The notes under the pieces were generated by a model that made no database searches, had not been told where the DNA came from, and saw only the letters and a list, made by a program, of their open reading frames with translations. The translations under genes were made by a program, and so were the position numbers. Positions 44,701 to 53,316 of a DNA stretch of 64,000 nt are shown here, piece after piece; positions within the stretch are counted from its first letter, which is position 1, and each line of letters opens with the position of its first letter. This DNA comes from Lentisphaerae bacterium GWF2_57_35 (GTDB lineage: Bacteria; Verrucomicrobiota; Kiritimatiellia; CAIQIC01; GWF2-57-35): the NCBI GenBank assembly GCA_001804865.1, contig MHBK01000035.1, positions 87,512 through 151,511 on the forward strand. Reading direction: 5' to 3'.

Positions 44701-47700
44701 CGTTCTTCCCTGAAGGTTAAGCCGGTAGGGAGACGTGGCGCTGTCGTTGGTAAACGATACGGACGCGTCGTAAACGTCAAACGGAAGCTCGGCATCGAAC
44801 ACAAGGGTGAAGTTGCTGGCCGATCCCCCGGAGATGATGCCGGGCACCTCGAAGACCGAGAAATGGGCAAAGCCGTCGCCGCCGATCGCTACATCGGAAA
44901 TCTGCAAGTCCACCGTACTGCTGTTGGTGATGGAAAACACATTGGTCTGAGCCATCCACACCGTTACCGATCCGAAGTCTGTTCCCTTAACCGCACTGGC
45001 CGCTTCGTCGTCGGCGATGGCAGCGCCATTCGTACCCAGCAGACTCATATTCGGCGTTGCCAGAGCTTGGGGCGTGTAGGCGCCGGGCAATAAGGTTTCG
45101 TTGCCGGCATTGTTCACGATCAATTTGACCTGATAGGCGGTCCCATTTTCCAGTCCGCCGAGAACCATCCAATCCTGATTCGTGTCCGGCGTGTTGCCTC
45201 GATGGACCCAGCCGGCCGACGGCTCGTCCATGGTGCCATACGTGTTGGTCGCTTCCCGGCAATAGACCGCCACATACGAAAACGAGGGATCGTCCGGATT
45301 CGTCCAGTTGACGGTCAGGCTTCCATTTCCAGGCGTCGCGGAAGGATTCTGGACATCCGCCACCGGCGACGATCCATAAAACAAATCGAATACGAGATAG
45401 GTATAACTCCAGCAACCTGCAAAATCCTGAAGCTGCATGCGCACCGCGTATTTGCTGCCCGGCGTGAGAGCGCCGGCGTCCATGCTCCATGAATTATTGG
45501 TCCAACTGACATTATCGTCAATCACCGACGTGCCAATCTCGTCCGCCACGCTGATGTGCATGCCGGCATATCCGGATAAATTATCCGTGATGCCTTCCCA
45601 GGCAAAGGTCACCCCGGAAAGAGTGTTGGTCCAGCGACCGGACAAGAGCCCGGTGGATGTCCACACATTCGTGGGAGGCAGCGGACGCGTGGAATCCACG
45701 CCATAGCCCGTCTCCGCCCAGGGCTGATTGCTTTCCGCCCGGCCGGAGGCATCCACCGCATGGGTATAAAACTGGTAATATCCGTTGCCTTGGGGGGCAT
45801 CGAACGTAAACGTGCCCTCCACTTCCGCCGCAGCCCACTGATCCGTCAAGCACCCGTTCCAATCGCTCCACGCCAGCCCATCCGCGCTGAATCGGCACAT
45901 CAATTCCACCCGGCCGATGTTGCCCGAGCTCGCCGCCTCATACAATATATCGAACGGAACGCCGCCATGATTTCCACCCTTCCAATAATAGTCCGGGTGC
46001 AAAAGATGGCCGTCGCCATCTTCGATGTCCGGACGTTCCTGGCCAATGGCCCCATCGAACACGGTTCTGGACCAAGGCGGAAGGCTCCACGAAACTGGCG
46101 CATCCGCGCTGGTTCCCACCTTGACCACAGCCCAGACCTCGAACGTCGGCAGCGCGAAAACCAATTGCTCCGAGCCGTTGGTGACGAAGGCCAGAATCTG
46201 ATCCTCCGCCCCCGGCGCGGCAAACGTAACCACGCAAGCGCCTGCCGCCACATTGGTCGGCGCCGTCACGGCAACGGCGATGTTGCTGGCCGGATAAATA
46301 ATCTCGTTGTTGACGTTTTCGGTCATCAGGATGTGCCGGTTGACCAAATGAATCGCTTTCGATCCATCCGGCGTTGCCAGGCGATTGAGATGCACAAACG
46401 GCATTTCGCTTTCGAAATCGGACGAGGCCGCTGCGTTGGTCAAAACGATTTCCGAGCTCAGGTTGGACCCCACGCGCGCAAGAAAATTGGTTCGGATCTC
46501 GTGCAAGACCGGCTCGTTGGTCGCCGCCTGGTAATACACGCCGGCCCAATTGTCGGAGAAGCTGATGACGCGCCCCGCGCCGTGCGACGTCACGCCATCG
46601 CCGCCGAACCAATCGTCGAAACTGCGCTCGGCCCAGGCCTCGGTATTGGTCTCCGTCCGGTCCCCGATGCCGGCAAACCCAATGAGCGTTCCGCCATTGT
46701 TCACATAGTTGCTCAGCAATTCCACCTGCCGCTCGGCCAGATATCGCGTGTTCGCCAGAATCACGGCATCGCAACGGGCCAGTTGTTCGGCGGTGAGCAT
46801 TTCGGCGCCGTCACGCCGCGTGGTGGTTGCCGCAAACAAAACGGAATAGGGCCAGTGGATATCCTCCATCATCATCGTGGCCCCGCGAAACGAAGGGCCC
46901 ATGCTGCCGCCGTCGATGATTTCGCCAGCTTCGCTGTACAAAACGCCAAATTGGCCATCCCCCGGCAAATCGACCAAATCCCCTCGTTGCTCCGCAAAAC
47001 GGTTATATTCGTGCAACGTATTTTGCACCGACAAATTGGTTTCGTCCATTTCCACCTGCGACAGCCCGCCATAGGCATAAATTTCGGCCAAAAAGATCTT
47101 GCTGAGTTCCGTGACATGCGCGGGGGAATACGGGTCCGGCTGCCCATTCAAGCTCATGGTATTGGCCGGCATATTCCACGACCAAAATCGTTTGCCGAAA
47201 CAGCGCGCGGTCATATAAGCGAAATCCAACGGATGATAGGGATAGTTCAGCGTATCCAGGAAGGTCTCGCCCAAGGCGTAATCGAACACATCCAAGGAAT
47301 CCCACTGCCGTTCCTCCTTGTAGCGATTGGCGCTGATGTAAACGTCGCGGCCATATTCATTCGACGCGTAGGTCTTCAAGGCGGACGACCAGTCCACAAA
47401 AAAGCTCCGTTCGATGCTGCGGATAAAATCGTTCCAGGCGGCATACAAAGCCCCTGCGGGAGGATTGTTCATGATCGAGCCGGAGTCCGTATAGCCCTGG
47501 CCCACCAGATAGGTCCTATAATCGAAGGTCGCGACATCGGACACGTCCATGGCCAGCAGTTCAGGCCCCGTGTAATGCGAAGCCAGATAGATCCGAAAGC
47601 CCGCCAGGGTATTGGTGTCGAAGGTCGCCGCCCCCAGATAAGGAACCGCATTATCGAGCATGAAATACGTCGTGCCCCAATCGATCGCTTGTTTTCCGGC

Positions 47701-48150
47701 TTCGATCAGGTAGGTCTGATACCCCGGCCTGAGGATCGAAAAAACGGTCTCGCTCCCATTCAGATCCATCGCCAAGGCCACCGAGCGCAGGGCTTCATTG
47801 GTCGCAGCGCTCGACTCCACAACATCGTTGGCATAGTACGCGGCATAGACCATGCCGTTTTGTCGCAGTTCCCAGTCGGTCCCTTCCACTTCCGAGATCT
47901 TCTGCGGCGTGAGCGTATAGTCCAGCCAGCCGAAAGGATCAATCACCACATCGATCGGAAGCGAGGGCGCCGAAATCGGAATCGGCCCGATCAGGGTGCG
48001 GTTGGACGCGGGATGAGGCGGATTGGCGGACGACCACGAAGCTCCTCCCCCCAACAGCCCGGCCAGTAACAAGCATCCTGCAACATACAACCCATTCCGT
48101 TTCCTTCGATATCGATCGATCAAGCAACGCCGTCCGGGTGTTTTTTTCAT
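41716..48150 (-). CDS. Giant secreted multidomain protein (GH-like barrel, PPC repeats, PQQ-like propeller)
   Basis: 2144 residues. A long basic N-terminus plus a hydrophobic segment (LYVAGCLLLAGLLGGGASW) is a signal peptide. Rough order: 60-400, TIM-barrel-like region (FGWLDYTLTPQKISEVEG, YLIEAGKQAIDWGTTYFMLD) recalling GH42-type glycosidases; 400-600, GATase-like trimerisation region (CDAVILANTRYLAERQVELL); 925-1030, FN3-like; 1035-1150, choice-of-anchor-D-like; about 1153, 1271 and 1392, three PPC domains each opening YEPDD/YEPDN; 1510-1830, PQQ-type propeller with DGTVYVGASNGKVYGL repeats; then InlB-like GTATP repeats; about 2050, EF-hand-like DQDHDGLLTWEEF; last, a TVQRSTNLLSGF tail. It probably binds or degrades polysaccharide outside the cell. 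Catalytic acids were not identified. Confidence 0.8.
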   Translation of the reverse strand: MKKTPGRRCLIDRYRRKRNGLYVAGCLLLAGLLGGGASWSSANPPHPASNRTLIGPIPISAPSLPIDVVIDPFGWLDYTLTPQKISEVEGTDWELRQNGMVYAAYYANDVVESSAATNEALRSVALAMDLNGSETVFSILRPGYQTYLIEAGKQAIDWGTTYFMLDNAVPYLGAATFDTNTLAGFRIYLASHYTGPELLAMDVSDVATFDYRTYLVGQGYTDSGSIMNNPPAGALYAAWNDFIRSIERSFFVDWSSALKTYASNEYGRDVYISANRYKEERQWDSLDVFDYALGETFLDTLNYPYHPLDFAYMTARCFGKRFWSWNMPANTMSLNGQPDPYSPAHVTELSKIFLAEIYAYGGLSQVEMDETNLSVQNTLHEYNRFAEQRGDLVDLPGDGQFGVLYSEAGEIIDGGSMGPSFRGATMMMEDIHWPYSVLFAATTTRRDGAEMLTAEQLARCDAVILANTRYLAERQVELLSNYVNNGGTLIGFAGIGDRTETNTEAWAERSFDDWFGGDGVTSHGAGRVISFSDNWAGVYYQAATNEPVLHEIRTNFLARVGSNLSSEIVLTNAAASSDFESEMPFVHLNRLATPDGSKAIHLVNRHILMTENVNNEIIYPASNIAVAVTAPTNVAAGACVVTFAAPGAEDQILAFVTNGSEQLVFALPTFEVWAVVKVGTSADAPVSWSLPPWSRTVFDGAIGQERPDIEDGDGHLLHPDYYWKGGNHGGVPFDILYEAASSGNIGRVELMCRFSADGLAWSDWNGCLTDQWAAAEVEGTFTFDAPQGNGYYQFYTHAVDASGRAESNQPWAETGYGVDSTRPLPPTNVWTSTGLLSGRWTNTLSGVTFAWEGITDNLSGYAGMHISVADEIGTSVIDDNVSWTNNSWSMDAGALTPGSKYAVRMQLQDFAGCWSYTYLVFDLFYGSSPVADVQNPSATPGNGSLTVNWTNPDDPSFSYVAVYCREATNTYGTMDEPSAGWVHRGNTPDTNQDWMVLGGLENGTAYQVKLIVNNAGNETLLPGAYTPQALATPNMSLLGTNGAAIADDEAASAVKGTDFGSVTVWMAQTNVFSITNSSTVDLQISDVAIGGDGFAHFSVFEVPGIISGGSASNFTLVFDAELPFDVYDASVSFTNDSATSPYRLNLQGRTFSPYEPDDVPAQAVTIVPGVLQTGRTLYVSADADYVKFDASARHLYRIAVPSTDISLILSLLDTDGTTVLRSENSMFDDLTFDYLLDNAGTYYVAVEGLGMDLNGTYELSVVDLGLFVGDAYEPDNSLDAASNITMGVSQSNRSIHWEGDRDYIAFSATAYAQYEAIANNVEETLDVGLTVLDSMTNEIAQSDSGGPGESESVLFTTYSAGLMYILVDNYDLETGRYDVVVNKIGDLLPDAYEPDDDYLSARVFPVDALQTNRTIHTTNDIDFVSVSVDPLRYYAFETGNMDWGLESTLTLYDVDGTTPLATVGPNGANGASRLEYFFEQAGTYFLKVGANNRATAGKYTLTVRDTRIRRKWCLGNTDIYSSPAIAADGTVYVGASNGKVYGLALDGTTTRVWQMSAPIYGSPVIGPDGAVYVAASNRVYSLNPASGAMNWVYTNQFSGITRSSPALDTNGTLYVPMFDYRLHAIDAVTGTSKWMFASFGGNWMESAPAIGADGMVYWGRDNNKLYAINAVGQGLWTSSLPASIQGAPALESDGSVYAASYNGGLFQIGADGSTRRTWNVAGTIAYPSPVLGPDGAIYQATDNGKLYSFNYDGTTNWTLQLPGGFQQSSPAVGADGTIYMATGTNRYFVAIRPDGSINFTWDFGFGLYAGRSTPLIDTNGLVYIGTYGYGWVYALYGTSSPTGGLAASPWPMSQGNARRTGRSTFTYRPRLLTIVSSHGTATPSVGIHTNPFRAMLTNMVVSPDVQGLTQYVSLGWAMAGHDPADGPGTEFVMTATNDAVLTWQWSTNYYLTVTNDVHGTATPPSGWYSAGSSVVVSAFAETYYRFTNWTGDVSGPSAFVNPLLLGMDAPKSITAIFAACTTTNNGTPEWWLASYGLTNHFDEEAAADQDHDGLLTWEEFIAGTIPTNPSSLFVVSDSDLIPAGGSMVIQWNPSVNGRIYTVQRSTNLLSGFSDVTNLHYPSGVYTVTVDGAAAGSYRMRVRQE

Positions 48151-48548
48151 TTGTTCCGATTCCTGTCGTTATGTTTTGTGGGATGTCTTGGGCGGGGTCA
48201 TCGAATTCAAAAGCTGTTTGATGCTGACGAAAAAACGTCGTCGCGATTCAAAATACATACTATCGATCCTCCCTGGCGTGCATATATTATCAGCCGTATG
48301 GCAATGAGATTATACCTATTTATTGCGAGAAAAGAAACCCTTCGGGGAAAAAAAACCAGCCCGCGTAATGATGACGAAAAAGTGTATGGAATGGTTCGCT
48401 TGCCTAATGGTTCTATTTCGGTAGACAGCCCCAACGCAAGCTCAGACTGCCAGATCGCCGCAAGGGGGTGCGGCTCCTACAAAATAGGCTGTTCGCTGTT
48501 ATCCGTGGGGCAATTCTTCCGAGGTTGGACAGACGTTTCCGGCAGCCC
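48151..48548. other. Intergenic region upstream of the giant gene
   Basis: 398 bp. The left, AT-rich part (48200-48340) probably contains the minus-strand promoter of the giant gene; a minus-strand CCCCGAAGGG followed by TTTCTTTTC near 48325-48350 could be a weak terminator for the upstream gene. No gene is seen. A repeat copy lies at 48501-48530. Confidence 0.4.
48501..48530. repeat. Partial copy of the 41656 element
   Basis: ATCCGTGGGGC then A-A-T-TCTTCC-G-AGGTT aligns with 41656-41685 with about four mismatches, but the complementary right arm is absent. It lies 18 bp past the stop of the 430-residue gene, the same relation as its partner has to the giant gene. Confidence 0.5.
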
Positions 48549-49841
48549 TCATGGAGATGTCATGGTATTTTGCAGCCGATCCGCTTCCATCTGCTCCGGC
48601 GTAAGCCGGCTCTTGAATTGTTCCGCAGGCCGGTTCTTGAGATCCTCCAGGCAGGCGGGATCGTTGCGCAGGGCTTTGAGGGTCCACGAAACTTTCACGT
48701 CCTTGGTTCCAGCAAGGACGAATCGATGGCCGGAGACCTCCTCCTGCACCCAAACTTCCGAAGGCCCGCCCACCGGCGTCAGCGAATAGATTTCCGAACC
48801 GGGTTGGTTTAACGCGGCGTAATAGTCAGGCAATTGCACCTCCGCGCGTCCATTCTTCAAGACGGCATTCCCCGCATAAATGTTCCAAACGTCGGGGCCT
48901 TCCACGCAGTAATGCCGCAAAATCTTGTTCTGGGGATCCAGGGGATGATCGATGGCAAAGGCCTTGACCGACCACGAGCCCGAACCAAAATTGGTCCGAT
49001 ACATGATGCCGAAACCGCCATCCATATACAGCGCACCGCGAACCACGCAGGTGTTATCGATCAGGTTGGTAGCCTGGAGTCCGATGGCGGTGCGGTTGGT
49101 CTCATAAAAAGCGATGTCCGCTATCCTCAGTCCCAGCGCCGTGTCCGTCGCTGCTCTCACCGTCTGCTCTTCGCCTAAAGAGGCGACGACGGAAGATATG
49201 CCGTTACTCAATGACGCATCCGCCGCACCCCGGGCATTGGATTCGCTGCCTATGGCCGACCACAAGCCGTTCGTGGCCGCATTAAAAACCGTTTTGTCCA
49301 CTTTCACGGACATCAACTGCGCAATCATGGATTCCTGCACGGAATCCACCGCCTGAAGAATCGCCACCTCGTTGCTCAACGCCGTGTCGGCGCCGGCCCG
49401 ATTTTGGCGCTCCGCGGTGATTTGAGTCTGGAGCCCATTGCTGGCCGCCGTCCACGACGGATCGATCTCAGCCGCGGCCAGAGCGTAGGCGGCCGCCGCG
49501 ATTCGCTCACGGGGTTGAAGGGTCATGCCGTCGATCGTCAACTCGATCCAGGTTTGCGTATTGCGAAAGGCCCCCGCCAACGATCCCTGAGTCGTCTGGC
49601 TGCCCAGATTAAACGAATAGACCCCGTCCACGACCTGGACAACATTCGAGTTTTCGTAAACGAGCGTACCGCCCACCTCGTTGGTGAAAATCCTCGCCAC
49701 GATGGATATCTGGGCGTTGACGAGATTATTGCTCTGAATCAGCTTCCCTTGGTAGGTCATCGACTCAGGAGCCTGGGCCCAACACAGATTGCATCCCAGT
49801 ACCGACGCCAAAGCCAGAGTCCATCCTATTCGATTGTTCAT
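48549..49841 (-). CDS. Exported fibre-like protein with helical repeats
   Basis: 430 residues. Signal peptide MNNRIGWTLALASVLGCNLC to WAQA. An N-terminal beta domain (PESMTYQGKLIQSNNLVNAQ, GGTLVYENSNVVQVVDGVYS, QTWIELTIDGMTLQPRERIA) is the 'TYQGKL' secreted module frequent in PVC and Bacteroidota. It is followed by an Ala/Ser-rich heptad stretch (LQTQITAERQNRAGADTALS, IGSESNARGAADASLSNGIS) like phage-fibre or adhesin coiled coils, and a C-terminal globular beta domain (GSWSVKAFAIDHPLDPQNKI). A surface or matrix role is likely. Same strand as the giant gene but separated by 398 bp. Confidence 0.7.
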   Translation of the reverse strand: MNNRIGWTLALASVLGCNLCWAQAPESMTYQGKLIQSNNLVNAQISIVARIFTNEVGGTLVYENSNVVQVVDGVYSFNLGSQTTQGSLAGAFRNTQTWIELTIDGMTLQPRERIAAAAYALAAAEIDPSWTAASNGLQTQITAERQNRAGADTALSNEVAILQAVDSVQESMIAQLMSVKVDKTVFNAATNGLWSAIGSESNARGAADASLSNGISSVVASLGEEQTVRAATDTALGLRIADIAFYETNRTAIGLQATNLIDNTCVVRGALYMDGGFGIMYRTNFGSGSWSVKAFAIDHPLDPQNKILRHYCVEGPDVWNIYAGNAVLKNGRAEVQLPDYYAALNQPGSEIYSLTPVGGPSEVWVQEEVSGHRFVLAGTKDVKVSWTLKALRNDPACLEDLKNRPAEQFKSRLTPEQMEADRLQNTMTSP

Positions 49842-50091
49842 GGCAGCAAAATCTCCAATCCTTCGTTGTACGGCGCACCGGCCTAGGCTTGTGTGGCTGA
49901 CCGCGTATTCGTATTATTAAGCCAGAAAACGCCTGTATTATCAACCATCGGAAAGAGGCATTTGCGAGCGGGCATTCTTGCCCGCCATCGCGGCCAGGAA
50001 TGGCCGCGATCCTTTAGACAAATCCCTCCCGGTCAAATCTGGACGACAAAGCACGCCATCTGATATAAACCCTCAACCGAAGGAGAACCCT
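49842..50091. other. Intergenic region with tandem hairpins
   Basis: 250 bp between divergent genes. Two hairpins lie at 49968-50010 (separate entry), followed by AAGGAG before the TerB-like gene. No further signal is clear. Confidence 0.4.
49968..50010. repeat. Tandem hairpins, REP-like
   Basis: GCGGGCA-TTCT-TGCCCGC (49968-49985) is followed at once by ATCGCGGCCA-GGAA-TGGCCGCGAT (49987-50010, perfect 10-bp stem). The first hairpin shares its core and loop with 35985-36018. Confidence 0.6.
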
Positions 50092-50520
50092 ATGACGCAT
50101 GTAAAGAATCTCAGTTCCGACCAAAAGAAATGCCACCTCCGCAATCTTACCGCACTCGCCATGAAGGATGGCAAACTGGCGCAATCCGAACGAGATCTGT
50201 TGGAAGTCATCGCCCGGGAATGGGGCTTTTCGCAAAAGGAAATGGACGCCGTGGCGGCACATCCCAACACGATCGAATTCAAAATCCCCGGGGATCCCGA
50301 TGCCCGATTTCACATGCTCTACGATTTCATTGAGATGATGATTATCGACGGAGAATTAAAGAACGTAGAAAGAGAACTCTGCGAAGCCATGACCGAGCGA
50401 CTGGGCTTTCCTCAGACGGCCATCCGCACCATCATCAACGGCATCCTCGAAGGCAATCGGAACCTGAGCGACCCCGACGACATTCGCGCAGGCTTGCGGA
50501 GAAAGATCCTGGGACATTAA
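50092..50520 (+). CDS. TerB-domain protein
   Basis: 142 residues, all-helical TerB-like fold: LSSDQKKCHLRNLTALAMKD, GKLAQSERDLLEVIAREWGF, FHMLYDFIEMMIIDGELKNV and ERELCEAMTERLGF. The paired acidic D-G-x-L motifs at helix ends (MKDGKL and IIDGEL) are the tellurite-resistance TerB metal-binding sites. Stand-alone TerB proteins have poorly defined stress or membrane-linked roles. AAGGAG precedes the ATG; it is transcribed alone. Confidence 0.85.
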   Translation: MTHVKNLSSDQKKCHLRNLTALAMKDGKLAQSERDLLEVIAREWGFSQKEMDAVAAHPNTIEFKIPGDPDARFHMLYDFIEMMIIDGELKNVERELCEAMTERLGFPQTAIRTIINGILEGNRNLSDPDDIRAGLRRKILGH

Positions 50521-50678
50521 CTGGAAGCGATTTAATCGCCTTCTCTCCGTGCTTCAAAGGCTATATTTGCCTGGGCTGTTCCATCCCAACCGTTCGCCCA
50601 CCGAAATGGGGAATTAGGGCTTTGTTATTGGCGTCGGCATTTGTTTTAATATCCGAAATCATTATGACAGGAAATCAC

Positions 50679-51494
50679 ATGTTGAAATTGAAGCTGGAAC
50701 GTCCGTTGGCGGTATTCGATATCGAGTCGACGGGCATCAATCGCAAAGCGGACCGCATTATCGATCTGGCCATCGTCAAGATGCTGCCGAAGGGCAAGGC
50801 GGAGCCTTTCACATTCCGATTCAATCCGGAGATGCCGATTCCGCCCGAGTCGACGGCCATTCACGGCATTCATGACGAGGATGTCGTCAACTGCCCTACC
50901 TTCAAAGAGAAGGCCGCCGAGGTGCTTCAACTGCTGGAGGATTGCGACCTGGGCGGATATAACGTCCTGGGCTTCGACATTCCGATGCTCACCGAAGAAT
51001 TTCTCCGGGCCGGGATTGCTTTTGTCATGGAAGGTCGCCGGGTGTTCGATGCCCAGCGGGTTTTCCACAAGCGGGAACCGCGGGACTTGACCGCTGCGCT
51101 AAGATTCTACTGCAGTGAAATGCATCTTGGAGCGCATGGAGCACTGGAAGACGTCCTGGCGACCATTCGCGTGATGGAAGGCCAATACCAGCGGTATACG
51201 GATCTGCCGAACGAGCTGGATGAGCTGGACGCCTACTGCAATCCCAGGGATCCAGCCTGGGTTGACCGGAACGGGCGCCTGAAATGGACGGCCGGCGAGG
51301 TCATCGTCAATTTCAGTAAGAAGCAGGGTCAGAAGCTGCGGGACATCGTTCGCGACGATCCGGGTTTCATTCACTGGATGTTGAAAAGCGATTTCCCAAA
51401 GGACACGAAGGACATCCTCCAGAATGCGCTCAAGGGCATCTATCCTACTCCGCCGCCTCCGACGCCGGCGCCGATCGTTAATGGCGAAGTCTAA
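50679..51494 (+). CDS. DnaQ-like 3'-5' exonuclease family protein
   Basis: 271 residues. Exo I AVFDIESTGINRKADRIIDL, STAIHGIHDEDV, Exo II GYNVLGFDIPMLTEEF and Exo III GAHGALEDVLATIRVM carry the DEDDh catalytic acids and His, so an active DnaQ/RNase-T-type nuclease is expected. The C-terminal ~80 residues (GRLKWTAGEVIVNFSKKQGQ, LRDIVRDDPGFIHWMLKSDF) are a small accessory module seen on bacterial stand-alone DnaQ-like proteins. ATG 50679 has AGGAAAT 5 nt upstream; ATG 50664 is in frame. Confidence 0.9.
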   Translation: MLKLKLERPLAVFDIESTGINRKADRIIDLAIVKMLPKGKAEPFTFRFNPEMPIPPESTAIHGIHDEDVVNCPTFKEKAAEVLQLLEDCDLGGYNVLGFDIPMLTEEFLRAGIAFVMEGRRVFDAQRVFHKREPRDLTAALRFYCSEMHLGAHGALEDVLATIRVMEGQYQRYTDLPNELDELDAYCNPRDPAWVDRNGRLKWTAGEVIVNFSKKQGQKLRDIVRDDPGFIHWMLKSDFPKDTKDILQNALKGIYPTPPPPTPAPIVNGEV

Positions 51495-51623
51495 AAACCA
51501 ACTCGTATAGAGCCGGGCCAAGGAGGATCGCCTGCCGCTACAAGAAGACTTGTGTTTTGGAGGGGCGCGCTCCGTCGCGACCGGAAGAAAAGGGTTCCGA
51601 CAGAGCGGAACCCTCCAAAATCT

Positions 51624-51845
51624 TTAGCCCACGCGTTCGACCGTCAATTCGGGGCTGACTTCTTCCTGCATCTGGGCCTCGATGCCTTGATGCAGGGTGA
51701 TCATCGCATGGGGGCAAGAGTGGCAGGCGCCGTGCAGCTTGAGCTTTACCACATGGCCTTCCATGGAGATGTATTCCACATCGCCGCCGTGCGATTGAAT
51801 GTAGGGACGAATTTTTTCAATAAACGCTTTTACTTTTTGTTCCAT
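51624..51845 (-). CDS. NifU C-terminal-domain Fe-S scaffold protein
   Basis: 73 residues, a stand-alone NifU C-terminal (Nfu) domain: KAFIEKIRPYIQSHGGDVEY, VVKLKLHGACHSCPHAMITL with the C-x-x-C cluster ligands, and LHQGIEAQMQEEVSPELTVE. It can carry an intermolecular [4Fe-4S] cluster for transfer to apo-proteins. The AAAGGAGCA upstream of the ATG gives a strong RBS. Probably monocistronic, 54 bp ahead of the YdjY-like gene's stop. Confidence 0.93.
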   Translation of the reverse strand: MEQKVKAFIEKIRPYIQSHGGDVEYISMEGHVVKLKLHGACHSCPHAMITLHQGIEAQMQEEVSPELTVERVG

Positions 51846-51899
51846 GATGAGCAGATGCTCCTTTCGTTTTAAGTATACTTCATAAAACCGTCTCAGCGC

Positions 51900-52583
51900 C
51901 TATCGGGCTCGAAAACTCATGATGATGTCGGTTTTTACTGGCGGGATCGTATTGGTATTGACCACGAGCATTTCGTCGTTGGACCCGCACGGCAATCCCA
52001 AGTTAACGATGGACCAGGGATCCCAATAGGTCGTGACCAGGCTTTCTTCCGCCAGCGCCTTGAACTGCCCCTCCTCCATCATCGAGCCGGTGAATATCCA
52101 CGGCGCATCGGGCAGCACGCTTCCACTGTCCTCGTCGAAAACAAAGGTCTCGGCTCGCTTCTCGCAGGAATGTTCGCCGTCTTTCCATTCCACCCACAGG
52201 TCGATTTCGGCTCCTTTGGGCGGGCCTTGCCCCAGGCCCTTCATCGGTTCGCCGCCTTTAAGCCCCAAAAGAAGCAATCCGGTTTGCAGATCCAAGGCAT
52301 TTACATCCAGCACGAAGATGCTTTCATGCGTTTTGCCGCCCGGCCCGCAGGCCAGCAATTCGATGGCGCCGGCCTCCAAGTTAACCCAGCCCGGCGCATT
52401 CACGGTGCGTTGGACGGGATCCACGCGCACTTTTCCAATTATGGCCATCCCCTTTTCCCAAACCGGAGCGCTGACCTGAGCGACATCGCCGGTTGAGCCG
52501 GTCTCTTCACCCTGTGCGGCGACCACGCCGCAAGCCAGACTCAAGCACAACCAACTCACGCCCAACATTTTTTCCGCACCCAT
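51900..52583 (-). CDS. Exported YdjY-domain-like protein
   Basis: 227 residues. Signal peptide MGAEKMLGVSWLCLSLACGV to VAAQ. The mature sequence shows the YdjY-like pattern: GKVRVDPVQRTVNAPGWVNL, GAIELLACGPGGKTHESIFV, DALDLQ-type spacing, then EGQFKALAEESLVTTYWDPW and a conserved N-terminal-end DEMLVVNTNTIPP block. YdjY proteins are periplasmic and of unknown function, common in PVC bacteria. GGAG lies 7 nt before ATG 52583, inside the end of the TPR gene (2-bp gap). Last gene of the cda operon. Confidence 0.75.
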   Translation of the reverse strand: MGAEKMLGVSWLCLSLACGVVAAQGEETGSTGDVAQVSAPVWEKGMAIIGKVRVDPVQRTVNAPGWVNLEAGAIELLACGPGGKTHESIFVLDVNALDLQTGLLLLGLKGGEPMKGLGQGPPKGAEIDLWVEWKDGEHSCEKRAETFVFDEDSGSVLPDAPWIFTGSMMEEGQFKALAEESLVTTYWDPWSIVNLGLPCGSNDEMLVVNTNTIPPVKTDIIMSFRAR

Positions 52584-52585
52584 AT

Positions 52586-53314
52586 TCACTCCATAATGGA
52601 AAAGGCTTCCACGGCTTTTGCGCACTTGTCCACCTGTCTCCGATAGTCCTCCCGACTTGCCGCAGGAGCCCCGGCTTCAGTGGCCATATCCAGCGCCTGA
52701 ATGGCCGTGCGATGCGCTCTTTCGTAGTCGCCCATAGCGTAATGGGTTTCGGAGAGCGTACTCCAGACATGATAATCCTTGAAGCCCACAAGGACGGCAT
52801 CCTGGGCCAGCTGCCGCGCACGCCGCGGATTTCGAACGGTGGCGTCGTTGGCGGTTGCCAGCAGCCAGGCGACATTATTCCGAAGCAGAAAATCATAGGG
52901 ATATTCGTCCAGCATCGGATCGAAAACCTTCAGGGCATCTTTATAGCGGCCCAGCGAAATGAAGGCCGTGCCGATTCCAAAACGGGCCCTGGAGCTTTTC
53001 TTGTTCAGCTTGTAGGCTTCCTTGAAATACGACAACGAACGCTTAGGATCGCCCTCCTGGAGCGCTTGGAAGCCCTGATCGTTCCACCGCTTCACGTCGG
53101 CGGTCTCCTGAGGATCCAAGATCATCTTGGAAGCATACTGTTCGTTGGTCGATGCCGAATACCGGATCGCCGGATCGATGCCTTTGGAATAGGTGTCCGC
53201 CAGATTCAAGGTAAGCTCTTGCGACGAGTCTTCCTCGCCGAAAGCTTGCTCTGCCGGCCCGAACCCCAGCAGCATCGCAAATATAATTCCTACCCATGTC
53301 GATTGGTTTACCAT
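52586..53314 (-). CDS. Exported TPR protein
   Basis: 242 residues. Signal peptide MVNQSTWVGIIFAMLLGFGP to EQAFGE. TPR-like helices follow: WNDQGFQALQEGDPKRSLSY, FKEAYKLNKKSSRARFGIGT, ISLGRYKDALKVFDPMLDEY, LSETHYAMGDYERAHRTAIQ. Periplasmic scaffold is likely. GAGGTAAG precedes ATG 53314, which lies 2 bp after the cdaR stop; translation is probably coupled. Confidence 0.85.
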   Translation of the reverse strand: MVNQSTWVGIIFAMLLGFGPAEQAFGEEDSSQELTLNLADTYSKGIDPAIRYSASTNEQYASKMILDPQETADVKRWNDQGFQALQEGDPKRSLSYFKEAYKLNKKSSRARFGIGTAFISLGRYKDALKVFDPMLDEYPYDFLLRNNVAWLLATANDATVRNPRRARQLAQDAVLVGFKDYHVWSTLSETHYAMGDYERAHRTAIQALDMATEAGAPAASREDYRRQVDKCAKAVEAFSIME

Positions 53315-53316
53315 GC

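Noticed and set aside
45760..48069. 769-codon plus-strand ORF opposite the giant gene
   Set aside because: It mirrors the codon periodicity of the minus-strand gene and yields no domain; the minus frame has a signal peptide and clear repeats.
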